In this document: positions 19,510 to 28,037 of the stretch, piece after piece
Layout of the letters: every line of letters begins with the position of its first letter
How positions within the stretch are numbered: the stretch's first letter is position 1
Origin: Pseudomonas sp. SJZ074
GTDB lineage: Bacteria > Pseudomonadota > Gammaproteobacteria > Pseudomonadales > Pseudomonadaceae
Length of the DNA: 64,000 nt
Direction: 5' to 3'
Assembly: GCF_007828215.1 (NCBI RefSeq)
Contig: NZ_VIUE01000005.1
Span: 124,001-188,000 of the forward strand
Made by a program: the position numbers and the translations under genes
The notes under the pieces: generated by a model
What the model saw: only the letters and a program-made list of their open reading frames with translations
The model's database searches: none
What the model was told of the DNA's origin: nothing

Positions 19510-20547
19510 ATGCAAAACATATTTGTGACCGGGGCAACCGGCTTGCTGGGTAACAACCTGGTACGGGAACTGGTTGCGTGTGGCTACGCGGTCAAAGCCC
19601 TGGTCCGCTCCAGAAGCAAAGGTGAACAGCAATTCAGTGACCTGCCCGACGTGGAGCTGATTGTCGGCGACATGGCCGATGTCAACGCCTTCGCCGCCTC
19701 GCTGCAAGGCTGCGACACGGTGTTCCACACGGCGGCGTTCTTTCGCGATAACTACAAGGGCGGCAGCCACTGGGCGGCGCTCGAAGCGATCAACGTCACG
19801 GGCACCCGAGATCTGCTTCATCAGGCGTACCGCGCGGGCATACGCCGATTTATTCACACCTCGTCAATCGCCGTGCTCGACGGTGAGCCCGGCGCGTCCA
19901 TCGACGAAACCTGCCTGCGGGCCGAGGTCGATGCGGACGATTACTACCGCAGCAAGATCCTCGCCGACAGTGTCGTCCTGTCTTTCCTGGATGCCTACCC
20001 CGACATGCACGCTTGCATGGTCCTGCCCGGCTGGATGTGGGGGCCTGGCGACATGGGCCCGACGTCTTCGGGGCAACTGGTCGATGACGTCGTGAATGGC
20101 AAGTTGCCCGGGTTGATCCCCGGCAGCTTTGCCGTGGTCGATGCCCGCGACGTGGCCTGGGCTCTGATTGCCGCAGCCAGACTGGGACAGCGAGGCGAGC
20201 GCTACCTCGCGGCGGGCCGGCATATGACCATGGGGCAGTTGGTGCCTGTGCTGGGACGGATCGCGGGCGTCAAAACACCTTCGCGGCAACTGCCGCTGCC
20301 CTTGCTATACGCCTTTGCGACGGTGCAGGAAATCTATGCCCGGCTGACCGGCAAGCCGATTCTGTTGAGTCTGGCGACGTTGCGGCTGGTGATACGCGAG
20401 GAGCATCGCACCTGTTTCAACCCTCGCAAGAGCGAGCAAGCGCTGGGGCTACGCTTCCGGGATCTGGAAGTGACCATTGCGGACACGGTGGCCTGGTATC
20501 GGGAGCATGGTGGGTTTGGCAAGCACAATGCTGTAAACACTGCATAA
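19510..20547 (+). CDS. Extended SDR, NAD(P)-dependent epimerase/reductase
   Basis: 345 residues. The Rossmann motif GATGLLG at 8-14, Ser118-Ser119, and Tyr145-x3-Lys149 (YYRSK) give a complete extended short-chain dehydrogenase active site. The overall pattern (HTSSIAVLDGEPG, LPGWMWGPGDMGPTSSGQLV) resembles dihydroflavonol reductase-like enzymes that reduce or epimerise a keto or hydroxy substrate. It is three bases behind the SnoaL-like gene and opposite the LysR gene, so the pair may process a small secondary metabolite or aromatic compound. Confidence 0.87.
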   Translation: MQNIFVTGATGLLGNNLVRELVACGYAVKALVRSRSKGEQQFSDLPDVELIVGDMADVNAFAASLQGCDTVFHTAAFFRDNYKGGSHWAALEAINVTGTRDLLHQAYRAGIRRFIHTSSIAVLDGEPGASIDETCLRAEVDADDYYRSKILADSVVLSFLDAYPDMHACMVLPGWMWGPGDMGPTSSGQLVDDVVNGKLPGLIPGSFAVVDARDVAWALIAAARLGQRGERYLAAGRHMTMGQLVPVLGRIAGVKTPSRQLPLPLLYAFATVQEIYARLTGKPILLSLATLRLVIREEHRTCFNPRKSEQALGLRFRDLEVTIADTVAWYREHGGFGKHNAVNTA

Positions 20548-20560
20548 CGACTGGGCCGTT

Positions 20561-20588
20561 CTGTGGCGAGGGGATTGTTCCCCGCTGG
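20561..20588. repeat. Dispersed GTGGCGAGGGGAT repeat
   Basis: CTGTGGCGAGGGGATTGTTCCCC followed by GCTGGG, an imperfect palindrome of the same family as 73-106. It lies 13 bases after the SDR stop. The remaining spacer up to 20798 shows nothing I can name beyond the expected promoter of the response regulator gene. Confidence 0.65.
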
Positions 20589-20798
20589 GATGCATAACAG
20601 CCGCAACCTCAACTCCCCAAAAAACCACCCCCCAGCCTGATGCCAGTCAGTTAAGCCACGAACGATCCGTTCCCTTCAAGTCTTCGCCCCACCTGCCGCT
20701 ATTGGTATGACAATTTTTACCCACCCCTCGATTGTCTTTGCGATACCTTTGCCTTTCGGCAGTGGGGTTGGCGAAAGCACGACAAGAGAACGCAGCGA

Positions 20799-21638
20799 AT
20801 GGACGACGGACGAGACGAAAGGAGGGCGGCTGAGGCTGGAAGCGCGACGGTGTCTTCCGATTCGCTGCCGCATATTCTGCTGATCGACGATGTTCCGGAG
20901 GATCTCCGTGCGACGCTGATACTGCTGAAGGCGCAACCCTGGCGCATTTCCCTGGCCAGCGATGCTCACCAGGGGTATCAGCGAGCGCTGGCATTGCGTC
21001 CCGACTTGATCGTGCTGGATGTGCACATGCCGCACATGGACGGTTTCAGCCTGTGCCGGCTGCTGCGCGAGGCGCCATCGACCCGGCAGACGCCCATTCT
21101 CTTCTTGTCCTCGGCCAACAGCACCTTCGAGCGCCTGGAAGGGCTGACCGTGGGCGCGGTCGATTACATCCCCAAATCCTGCGCCCCCGAGGAAGTGCTG
21201 GCGCGAATCAAGATCCACCTGCAATTGACCTGGCGCGCGCCGCCGCCCCTTCAGCACAACCCGACGGACCCGGAGCCGGAGGGTGACGAAATTGTGCTGC
21301 GCGCCGCGATGCGCTGGATTGAGCAACATCTCGACGATATGCCCTCCCTCGTGCAACTGGCGCAAAAAGTCGGTACCCATGAAAAACGCCTTTCGCGGAT
21401 ATTTCGCGAGTACCTGGGCCTGACCGTGTTCGCTTACATTCGCGATGCGCGGTTGCGTCGAGGCCAGACCTTGCTGAGCGAAAGCGCCATGAGCGTGCAA
21501 GACGTGGCTGAATTGATCGGTTTTCGCAATGCCTGCAACTTCACTACGGCCTTCCGCCAACGCATCGGCATGACCCCCAGTCAATTTCGCCAGCAAACCC
21601 TGGGCATCACCGATGCCGAGTCGGCCGGGCGCGCCTGA
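20799..21638 (+). CDS. Response regulator with AraC-type DNA-binding domain
   Basis: 279 residues. The receiver domain spans about 24-145, with the acidic pair Asp30-Asp31 and the phosphorylation site Asp74 in VLDVHMPHMDG, and Lys in YIPKSCAP. The C-terminal 100 residues are an AraC double helix-turn-helix (LVQLAQKVGTHEKRLSRIFREYLG, QDVAELIGFRNACNFTTAFRQRIGMTPSQFR). Its stop shares one base with the start of the hybrid kinase gene. It probably activates this operon or the downstream TonB receptor gene. Confidence 0.93.
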   Translation: MDDGRDERRAAEAGSATVSSDSLPHILLIDDVPEDLRATLILLKAQPWRISLASDAHQGYQRALALRPDLIVLDVHMPHMDGFSLCRLLREAPSTRQTPILFLSSANSTFERLEGLTVGAVDYIPKSCAPEEVLARIKIHLQLTWRAPPPLQHNPTDPEPEGDEIVLRAAMRWIEQHLDDMPSLVQLAQKVGTHEKRLSRIFREYLGLTVFAYIRDARLRRGQTLLSESAMSVQDVAELIGFRNACNFTTAFRQRIGMTPSQFRQQTLGITDAESAGRA

Positions 21639-24040
21639 TGCGGCTCGTGCAATTTCTGCTGCTGGCGATGACGCTGTTGTCCGCCGGCCTGTTGCGCGCA
21701 GCGCCCGTGGACGCCTGCCAGGCTGAACAGTTGGACGTGATGCCCGCGATGCAGGTTTTCGAAGATCCCCAGGCCAGGTTGAGTCTGGAGGACGTCGCGC
21801 AACTGCCCGACGGGCGATTCAGCACCGCGACCCCGACTTGGCCGACGCAAGGCTACAGCCGCTCGGCATTCTGGTTGAAACTGCAACTCACCAATGCAAG
21901 CGCCAGGGCCTGTTCGCGTTTGCTGGTAATCGGCGCGCCGCGCCTGGAGGACATCCGCATCCATCAACCTGTCGACGGACACTGGCGCGAGGTCCGGGCT
22001 GGTAGCGCCCATCCCCTGGCCGAATGGCCACAACCGCCGGCGCGCCAACCGGCGTTCCCGGTCACGTTGGCGGCCGGGCAGAGCACCACCTTGTTCATCC
22101 GGGTGACCAGCAATTTCCAGTTGCTGCTGGAGCCGCAGCTGTGGTCCGAACCGGCGTTGCTGCGCAGCCAGCAACAGACCTACCTGAGCGACGGTCTGAC
22201 CCTGGGCATTGTCCTGCTGGTGGTCCCGTTCGGGCTGATCGTTGGCTGGATCCTGCGCTCCCGCTTGCTGAGCGTGAATGCGGGGGCGGTGCTGAGCTAT
22301 ATCCTGCTGACCTGCACCGTGAATGGCTACTTGGTCTACTGGCCCGCGGCGCTCGGCTGGACACGTGAGCTACTGGCCTGCCTCAGCGTGACCTCGTTCG
22401 TTCTGTTCCTCGCCTACATGCGCGTGTTGTTACAGGTGGCCCGGCTGCCCAGAATCATTGGCTGGAGCTATTGGGTGCCGCTGTTGGGCTGTGCCTTTGG
22501 CCGAATCTGGTGGTTGAAGGTCGATCCGGTCCAGGGCGCGCAGATGATCCAGGCGTCGCTTTTGAGCTTTTACGGTGCGCTTCTCGCCACGCTGTTCATG
22601 GCATGGCGCAGGCGGCTCACTTACAACTGGATGGCGTGGCTGGTGCCGGGGCTGCTGCTGTCGCAGTTGTTGATGCGATTCTTCTTCCCCCAGGAACAGT
22701 TGCCCTGGCAGTCCCCGCAAAGCAAACAGAGCCTGTCATCGACATTGCCCGGCGTGGCGTTACTGGTGTGCACATTGATCATCGAAGTCAGCCGCAGTCG
22801 GTATCGGGAAAAGCACGCTCTGTTCACCCTCGAACAGCAGCGCCAGGCCGAGCACGAGCGCCTGGAAAGCACCGTGGCGCTGCGCACGGCACAGTTGCGC
22901 GAATCGCTGGCGGCACGCAGTGCGTTGATGGCCCGCATCAGCCATGACCTGCGCTCGCCGCTGGTGCGCATCATCGATTATTCGCGCCTGCTGCACGCGG
23001 GGCTGAACCGGGAGTACCCGGCCCATATCGAGCGCAACGCCCGTCAGCAACTGGAACTGATCGACGAAATGCTCGAGTTCTCCCAGGGAGAATTGGAGCA
23101 GATGCAACTGACCCTCGCGCCCGGCTATTTGTACGGGTTTCTGAAAGAGATCGAAGAGGAGGCGGGCTTCCTCGCCGCGCGGCAGGGCAACACTTTTGAA
23201 GCCGTTCTGGTGCCGGATTTGCCGGCGCTGGTTGAGGCCGATTTCAAACGGCTGCGGCAGGTCCTGATGAACCTGTTGGCCAACGCGGCGAAGTTCACCC
23301 GTAACGGCCGGATCCGTTTCGAAGTGAGCGCTGCTCCAGGGGCGACGGCTGACAGCGTGGTGCTGTGTTTCAGCGTGATCGACAGCGGCATCGGCATCGA
23401 TCCACTAGAGTTCGAACAGCTGCTGCAACCGTTCCGTCGCGGTCGCAACGCGCAACGCTACGAAGGCAGTGGGTTGGGCTTGTCCATCGTCACGCAACTG
23501 CTGGAGCGCATGGGCAGTCGGCTCGAACTCCAGGCCGGCGAGCAGGGCGGCAGCCGCTTCAGTTTTCGCCTGCAATTGAACTGCGCCCAGGAACACGAAC
23601 TGGAAAACGGTATTGTCGATAACCATGCCGAGCCGTTCGATGGCCGAGGCCAGCACGTGCTGCTGGTGGACGATGTCGAGCAGAACGGCGAATGGCTATA
23701 TGACCTGTTGGCCGGCTACGGGTTTGACGTGAGCCTCGCGGCGAACGGCGAAGACGCCTTGGCCTGCCTGGCCCAGCAGCCGGTCGACCTGCTGATCAGC
23801 GACCAGATGATGCCCGGCATGGACGGCTGGGCATTGCTGCGACAGGTGCGCGAGCACGGGCACGATTGCCCGGTGCTGCTCTATTCGGCCGTGCCGCCCC
23901 GCAGGCCGGAGGGCTATCCCGAGGACCTGGCCTTCGATGCGGTTCTGCTCAAGCCCGCCGACAGCCGTGAATTGTTGGCGTGGCTCAAGGCACTGACGGG
24001 CTCGAGCAGGGTGCGTCGGCCGATGGCCCGGGAGCAATAG
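21638..24040 (+). CDS. 7TMR-DISM hybrid sensor histidine kinase
   Basis: 800 residues. Signal peptide (1-22), a periplasmic DISM extracellular domain (about 30-165, with GYSRSAFWLKLQLTN), about seven membrane helices (180-385), a coiled segment, HisKA with His436 in ARISHDLRSP, an HATPase domain (NLLANAAKFT, DSGIGID, GSGLGLSIV) and a C-terminal receiver with Asp722 in LISDQMMPGMDG. DISM sensors are thought to respond to carbohydrates or other small ligands. It is cotranscribed with the AraC-type regulator before it, and the TonB receptor gene starts one base behind its stop. Confidence 0.93.
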   Translation: MRLVQFLLLAMTLLSAGLLRAAPVDACQAEQLDVMPAMQVFEDPQARLSLEDVAQLPDGRFSTATPTWPTQGYSRSAFWLKLQLTNASARACSRLLVIGAPRLEDIRIHQPVDGHWREVRAGSAHPLAEWPQPPARQPAFPVTLAAGQSTTLFIRVTSNFQLLLEPQLWSEPALLRSQQQTYLSDGLTLGIVLLVVPFGLIVGWILRSRLLSVNAGAVLSYILLTCTVNGYLVYWPAALGWTRELLACLSVTSFVLFLAYMRVLLQVARLPRIIGWSYWVPLLGCAFGRIWWLKVDPVQGAQMIQASLLSFYGALLATLFMAWRRRLTYNWMAWLVPGLLLSQLLMRFFFPQEQLPWQSPQSKQSLSSTLPGVALLVCTLIIEVSRSRYREKHALFTLEQQRQAEHERLESTVALRTAQLRESLAARSALMARISHDLRSPLVRIIDYSRLLHAGLNREYPAHIERNARQQLELIDEMLEFSQGELEQMQLTLAPGYLYGFLKEIEEEAGFLAARQGNTFEAVLVPDLPALVEADFKRLRQVLMNLLANAAKFTRNGRIRFEVSAAPGATADSVVLCFSVIDSGIGIDPLEFEQLLQPFRRGRNAQRYEGSGLGLSIVTQLLERMGSRLELQAGEQGGSRFSFRLQLNCAQEHELENGIVDNHAEPFDGRGQHVLLVDDVEQNGEWLYDLLAGYGFDVSLAANGEDALACLAQQPVDLLISDQMMPGMDGWALLRQVREHGHDCPVLLYSAVPPRRPEGYPEDLAFDAVLLKPADSRELLAWLKALTGSSRVRRPMAREQ

Positions 24041-24041
24041 C

Positions 24042-26417
24042 GTGCTCGGTCGGCGTTACCGGCGGCTCTTGCTTGGCAGTCTGACGGCATTGCCCTGGAC
24101 GTGGGCCTGTGCTGAGCAAGCGCCATCGCCGACCGTGCCTGCGGTGTCGCCCGGCCCCCTGGTCTTGGAGGAAACCACGGTGACCGCTCGTCGCCGCGAG
24201 GAGGATCCGCAAGATGTGCCGATCCCGATCAACGTCCTTTACGGCGAGCAACTGGACGAGGCCGGCCTGCACCGGCTGCAAGACATCCAACAGCGCGTGC
24301 CCGGCCTGGTAGTTTCCGGACATGACGCCCGCTTTGCCGGCTTCGGCCTGCGCGGCTTCGGCGCCACCGCCTACAACGATGGCCTGGAGGGCAGCGTCGG
24401 TACCTACGTCGATGGCGTTTACCAGGCGCGCCAGGGCATGGCCTTCACCGAGTTGATGGACATCGAGCGCATCGAAGTGCTGCGCGGGCCCCAGGGCACC
24501 CTCTTTGGCAAGAACACTACCGCGGGCGCGCTGAACATCATCACCCGCCAGCCAACCTTTCAGCCTGAAGCCAACCTCGAAGCCAGCTACGGCGAGCGCG
24601 GCCTGCGGGAATATCGCGGGACGGTTTCCGGGCCGTTGCAGGACGATGTGCTCGCCGGCCGACTGAATGTTTTCGACAGCGCCACCGATGGCGCCGTGGA
24701 AAACCTGCAAGACGGCGCCCGCCTCGGCGATGCCGACAGCCATGGCCTGCGCGGCCAGTTGCTGTGGACGCCGACCGCCGACTTCAGCGCGCGCCTGATC
24801 GCCGACTATGCCGAGCAAAACGAAGCCGGCAACGTCCTGCTGGTCAATCACTACAGCCAACAGACCCGCAAGCGCGCCCAGTTCCTCGGCTATCCGCTGC
24901 CGGAGCCCGACCCTTACAAGCGCGAGGCACGCATCGACGCGCCGGGTCATCCGCAAACCCTGCAGAACGGTGTCTCACTGGAATTGAATTGGGACCTGGA
25001 CGAGGCGATGCGCTTGACCAGCATCACCGCCTACCGCGACTGGGACTACCACGCCACCCGCGACAGCGACAGCACGACGCTGTCCGTGGCCGAGTCCGAA
25101 ACCGAGCTGGGCCACCGGCAGTTCAGCCAGGAATGGCGCCTGTCCGGCACGGTCGGTTCGTCCGTCGACTACGTGGCCGGGCTCTATTACCTGCGCCAAC
25201 AGCTTGACCGCGAGATCGACGCCGATTTTGGTAAGGACGCCGCGGCCTGGTTCGTCGGCGATCAGCTGGAAGCCTTGCGCAAGCTCTATGGCATCACCTT
25301 CACCGATCCGAAGCAGGTGCCGGCGATGCTGCTGGACGGCGCCCGGCAACGCTATGACGGCGAACAGAAGGGCGACAGCCGAGCCATTTTCGGCCAGCTC
25401 TCATGGCGGCCGATCGACCCGCTGGAACTCACCGGCGGCCTGCGCTACAGCCAGGAGCGCAAGGACGGCTGGATCTCCCGCGACGTCAGCAATCTCGCCC
25501 CGCTGACGGGGTTGCCGCCGGTATTCCAGGCCGGCGGGCAATTGCTGCGCGACATTGCCCTCGGCGGTGCGTATTACCGCGAGGATTCGATAAAGGAAAA
25601 CAACCTCTCCAGTCTCCTCAGCGCCAGCTACCGCTTCAGCGATGCGGTAATGGGCTACGTCAGTTGGTCGCGGGGCTACAAGGCCGGCGGCATCAACTTC
25701 GACGTGGTCGGCCCGTTCACCGCGCCCACCTTCGAGCCGGAGCGCGCCACGTCCCTGGAACTGGGCATGAAGACGCGCTTCTGGGATGAGCGCGCATTGC
25801 TCGACCTCGCCGTCTACCAGACCGACGTCGACAACTATCAGGCGCTCACCTACAGCCCGCCGACGTCCATGTTCGCGCCGCCGCTGCGGGACAATCTGAT
25901 CAACGTCGGCAAGGTCCGCCTGCGCGGCATCGAGCTGGACTCCGCCTGGCAACTCACCCCTCAACTCACCGGGCGCCTGGGCCTGGCCTGGAGCGATGCG
26001 CGCTACCGCAGCTTCCCCAACGCCCCGTGCCCACCGGCCTCGGGCCAATGGACCTGCGACCTCAGCGGCGACCGGCTCTACAATGCGCCGGAATGGAACC
26101 TCAGCAGCGGCCTCGACCACACCCATCCGCTGCCCTACGGGCTGGAAGCCTTCAGCGGCATCGACTACAGCTTCCGCACCGGCTACTCCGGCACCCTCGA
26201 AGGCGGCGAAGGCAGCTATCAACCCAGTTACGGCCTCACCAACCTGCGCCTGGGGCTGCGCAGCCAGGACCGTGGGTGGGAAGTGGAAGGTTGGGTACGC
26301 AATGTCTTCGACCGTCGCTACATCACCGCCGTCTACTCACTGCTGGGCGCCGGTGACTATGGGGTGATGCCCGGCAGCGAACGAACCGTCGGCACCACCG
26401 TCAGGCTCCGTTATTGA
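24042..26417 (+). CDS. TonB-dependent outer-membrane receptor
   Basis: 791 residues from a GTG start one base after the kinase stop. Signal peptide ending near CAEQ, then VLEETTVTARRREEDPQDVP as the TonB-box/plug start, the plug with IERIEVLRGPQGTLFGKNTTAGALNI, a 22-strand barrel and a terminal Tyr (VRLRY) for outer-membrane insertion. There is no N-terminal signalling domain, so it is not a FecA-type transducer. The plug style (TVTARRREE) is that of nutrient receptors outside the classical siderophore group. The ligand is unknown; the DISM kinase upstream may sense the same compound. It overlaps the end of the convergent GGDEF gene by 17 bases. Confidence 0.93.
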   Translation: MLGRRYRRLLLGSLTALPWTWACAEQAPSPTVPAVSPGPLVLEETTVTARRREEDPQDVPIPINVLYGEQLDEAGLHRLQDIQQRVPGLVVSGHDARFAGFGLRGFGATAYNDGLEGSVGTYVDGVYQARQGMAFTELMDIERIEVLRGPQGTLFGKNTTAGALNIITRQPTFQPEANLEASYGERGLREYRGTVSGPLQDDVLAGRLNVFDSATDGAVENLQDGARLGDADSHGLRGQLLWTPTADFSARLIADYAEQNEAGNVLLVNHYSQQTRKRAQFLGYPLPEPDPYKREARIDAPGHPQTLQNGVSLELNWDLDEAMRLTSITAYRDWDYHATRDSDSTTLSVAESETELGHRQFSQEWRLSGTVGSSVDYVAGLYYLRQQLDREIDADFGKDAAAWFVGDQLEALRKLYGITFTDPKQVPAMLLDGARQRYDGEQKGDSRAIFGQLSWRPIDPLELTGGLRYSQERKDGWISRDVSNLAPLTGLPPVFQAGGQLLRDIALGGAYYREDSIKENNLSSLLSASYRFSDAVMGYVSWSRGYKAGGINFDVVGPFTAPTFEPERATSLELGMKTRFWDERALLDLAVYQTDVDNYQALTYSPPTSMFAPPLRDNLINVGKVRLRGIELDSAWQLTPQLTGRLGLAWSDARYRSFPNAPCPPASGQWTCDLSGDRLYNAPEWNLSSGLDHTHPLPYGLEAFSGIDYSFRTGYSGTLEGGEGSYQPSYGLTNLRLGLRSQDRGWEVEGWVRNVFDRRYITAVYSLLGAGDYGVMPGSERTVGTTVRLRY

Positions 26418-27486
26418 GGGAAATGAAACGGGTCGGACAAAACGCCAGACGATTGCCGCCGGCCTTTTTCGACAGGTACATCGCCTGGTCCGCCTTGCTG
26501 ATCAGCCCATCGACTTCCTGCCCATGCTCCGGAAAGAACGCCACGCCGATACTGGCGGCGATCTCCACCGTTTGCGCGCCAATCAAGATCGGCGCACTGG
26601 CCGCCGCCAGCATCCGCTTGAGCAGCGGCTCGCTGTCCTCCACCGCCTGCAAATCCACCAGCCCCGCCACAAACTCATCGCCACCGAGGCGCGCCAATGT
26701 ATCGCCCTCACGCAACGTCGCATTGATCCGCGCCGCGACAATCTGCAACACCCGATCTCCCCAGTCATGTCCGTAACTGTCGTTCAGCGCCTTGAACCCG
26801 TCCAGATCAATGAACGCAATGGCCACCTTGTGTTGGTGAATCCGCGCCTTGCCCAGCGCCTGACGCATCCGCTCGGCCAACAGCAACCGATTGGGCAGTT
26901 GCGTGAGGGCGTCATAACGGGCATCGCGCTCCAGTAACTGAAGGCGTTGCTTCACCTGCGTCATGTCGCTGAGCAGCGCCACATAGTGCTGCACGTTACC
27001 GTGACGGTCATGCACGGCACTGATGCTGATGCGCAACGTCATCTCCCGACCATCCTTGTGGTTGCTTTGAATCTCGCCGGACCAGTGCCCGTGGAAATCC
27101 AGCGCGGTCTTCATCGGCGCATAAAACGCCGTGAGCCGCCGCACCATGCGATGGGAATTCAAATCCCGGCCCTTCACCTCGTCTTGCCCGTAACCGGTGA
27201 GGCGGGTGAAGGCCTCGTTCACGCTGATGACCCGACCGTAAGGATCAACTAGCACAATGCCCTCCCGCGCATGGCTGAACACCGTCGCCGCCAACTCAAG
27301 GCAAACACCGCTACCGCGCAGCTCCAGCGCGTCCTCGTCACGGGGCGCCGGCCATATGCTGGAGTCGAAGCCCTGCTGTGCCAGGTAACCGGCCAAAAAC
27401 GAAAGCGCCCGGTGCAGCCGAGTCAGTGCGTTCGTTACGAACCTGGAATCAAAGCAATAGCTGCGGATGAAGGTGCGTAGGTTCAT
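26401..27486 (-). CDS. PAS-GGDEF diguanylate cyclase
   Basis: 361 residues. A PAS domain (about 66-180, FSHAREGIVLVDPYGRVISVNEAFTRLTGY) is followed by a GGDEF domain with the intact active site GGDEF at 268-272 and the inhibitory I-site RxxD at 259-262 five residues before it. Both features predict an active, product-inhibited cyclic di-GMP synthase in the cytoplasm; no membrane helix. Its 3' end overlaps the convergent TonB receptor gene. Confidence 0.92.
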   Translation of the reverse strand: MNLRTFIRSYCFDSRFVTNALTRLHRALSFLAGYLAQQGFDSSIWPAPRDEDALELRGSGVCLELAATVFSHAREGIVLVDPYGRVISVNEAFTRLTGYGQDEVKGRDLNSHRMVRRLTAFYAPMKTALDFHGHWSGEIQSNHKDGREMTLRISISAVHDRHGNVQHYVALLSDMTQVKQRLQLLERDARYDALTQLPNRLLLAERMRQALGKARIHQHKVAIAFIDLDGFKALNDSYGHDWGDRVLQIVAARINATLREGDTLARLGGDEFVAGLVDLQAVEDSEPLLKRMLAAASAPILIGAQTVEIAASIGVAFFPEHGQEVDGLISKADQAMYLSKKAGGNRLAFCPTRFISLNNGA

Positions 27487-27630
27487 TTAGGTTTATGTGA
27501 GGCTGGCGGGTAAGGGGAGTGCGAGTGAAGGGGGAATTATCGGGGGGCGGATTTGCCGAGAACTTTGCTGGAGAGGATGGGGGCTTTGCGGGAGGGGATG
27601 GAGGGGAAATATTTTTGCTGGGCGTGCTGT

Positions 27631-27740
27631 GGCTGCGCCTTCTGAGCTGGGAGTTTCCCCAGGGTATCCACCCACCTGTGGCGAGGGGATTCAGCGAAAC
27701 GTCGCACCGCCCCGCTGGGCTGCGCAGCAGCCCCAAACCG
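27631..27740. repeat. 110-bp direct repeat, copy 1
   Basis: Nearly identical to 29553-29662 and in the same orientation. The two copies flank the first pyocin-immunity pair. It contains GTGGCGAGGGGATTCAGCG and ends in CAGCCCCAAACCG. The rest of the 288-base spacer (27487-27630) is purine-rich and holds no gene I can support. Confidence 0.8.
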
Positions 27741-27774
27741 CAAGAGTGAAAAACGGATCAGATGGCTGGTCATT

Positions 27775-28029
27775 TCACCACTTGGTTCGGTATCGAAATC
27801 CAATCTGATAGTCGAACTTCTCTGGATCGATTGGGTGATCAAAGAAGGGTTGGATGATAGGTATCCATCCAGCGAGCACATCAAAGCCTCCGTCATATAT
27901 CTCCGGTTCGCTTTCCAGATCCAAAGCGGTGATTACCGACAAATCGTCCCCCAAGTCTTTCGAGTATTCTTTGCCTTCAGCCAGTTCGGTTTTTTTGTCG
28001 TACCAATCCAATTTAAGCTTCAAACCCAT
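27775..28029 (-). CDS. Colicin E3-type (cloacin family) immunity protein
   Basis: 84 residues from the ATG at 28029 (AGGA upstream); a GTG at 28041 is also in frame but the family starts MGLKL. It lines up along its length with the colicin E3 immunity protein: MGLKLKLDWYDKK, GKEYSKDLGDD, GGFDVLAGWIPIIQPFFDH and a final FRYRTKW. It binds and blocks the rRNase tail of the bacteriocin whose gene ends eight bases before it, protecting the producer's ribosomes. The pairing matches the E3-like tail of that gene. Confidence 0.92.
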   Translation of the reverse strand: MGLKLKLDWYDKKTELAEGKEYSKDLGDDLSVITALDLESEPEIYDGGFDVLAGWIPIIQPFFDHPIDPEKFDYQIGFRYRTKW

Positions 28030-28037
28030 TGAAATCC

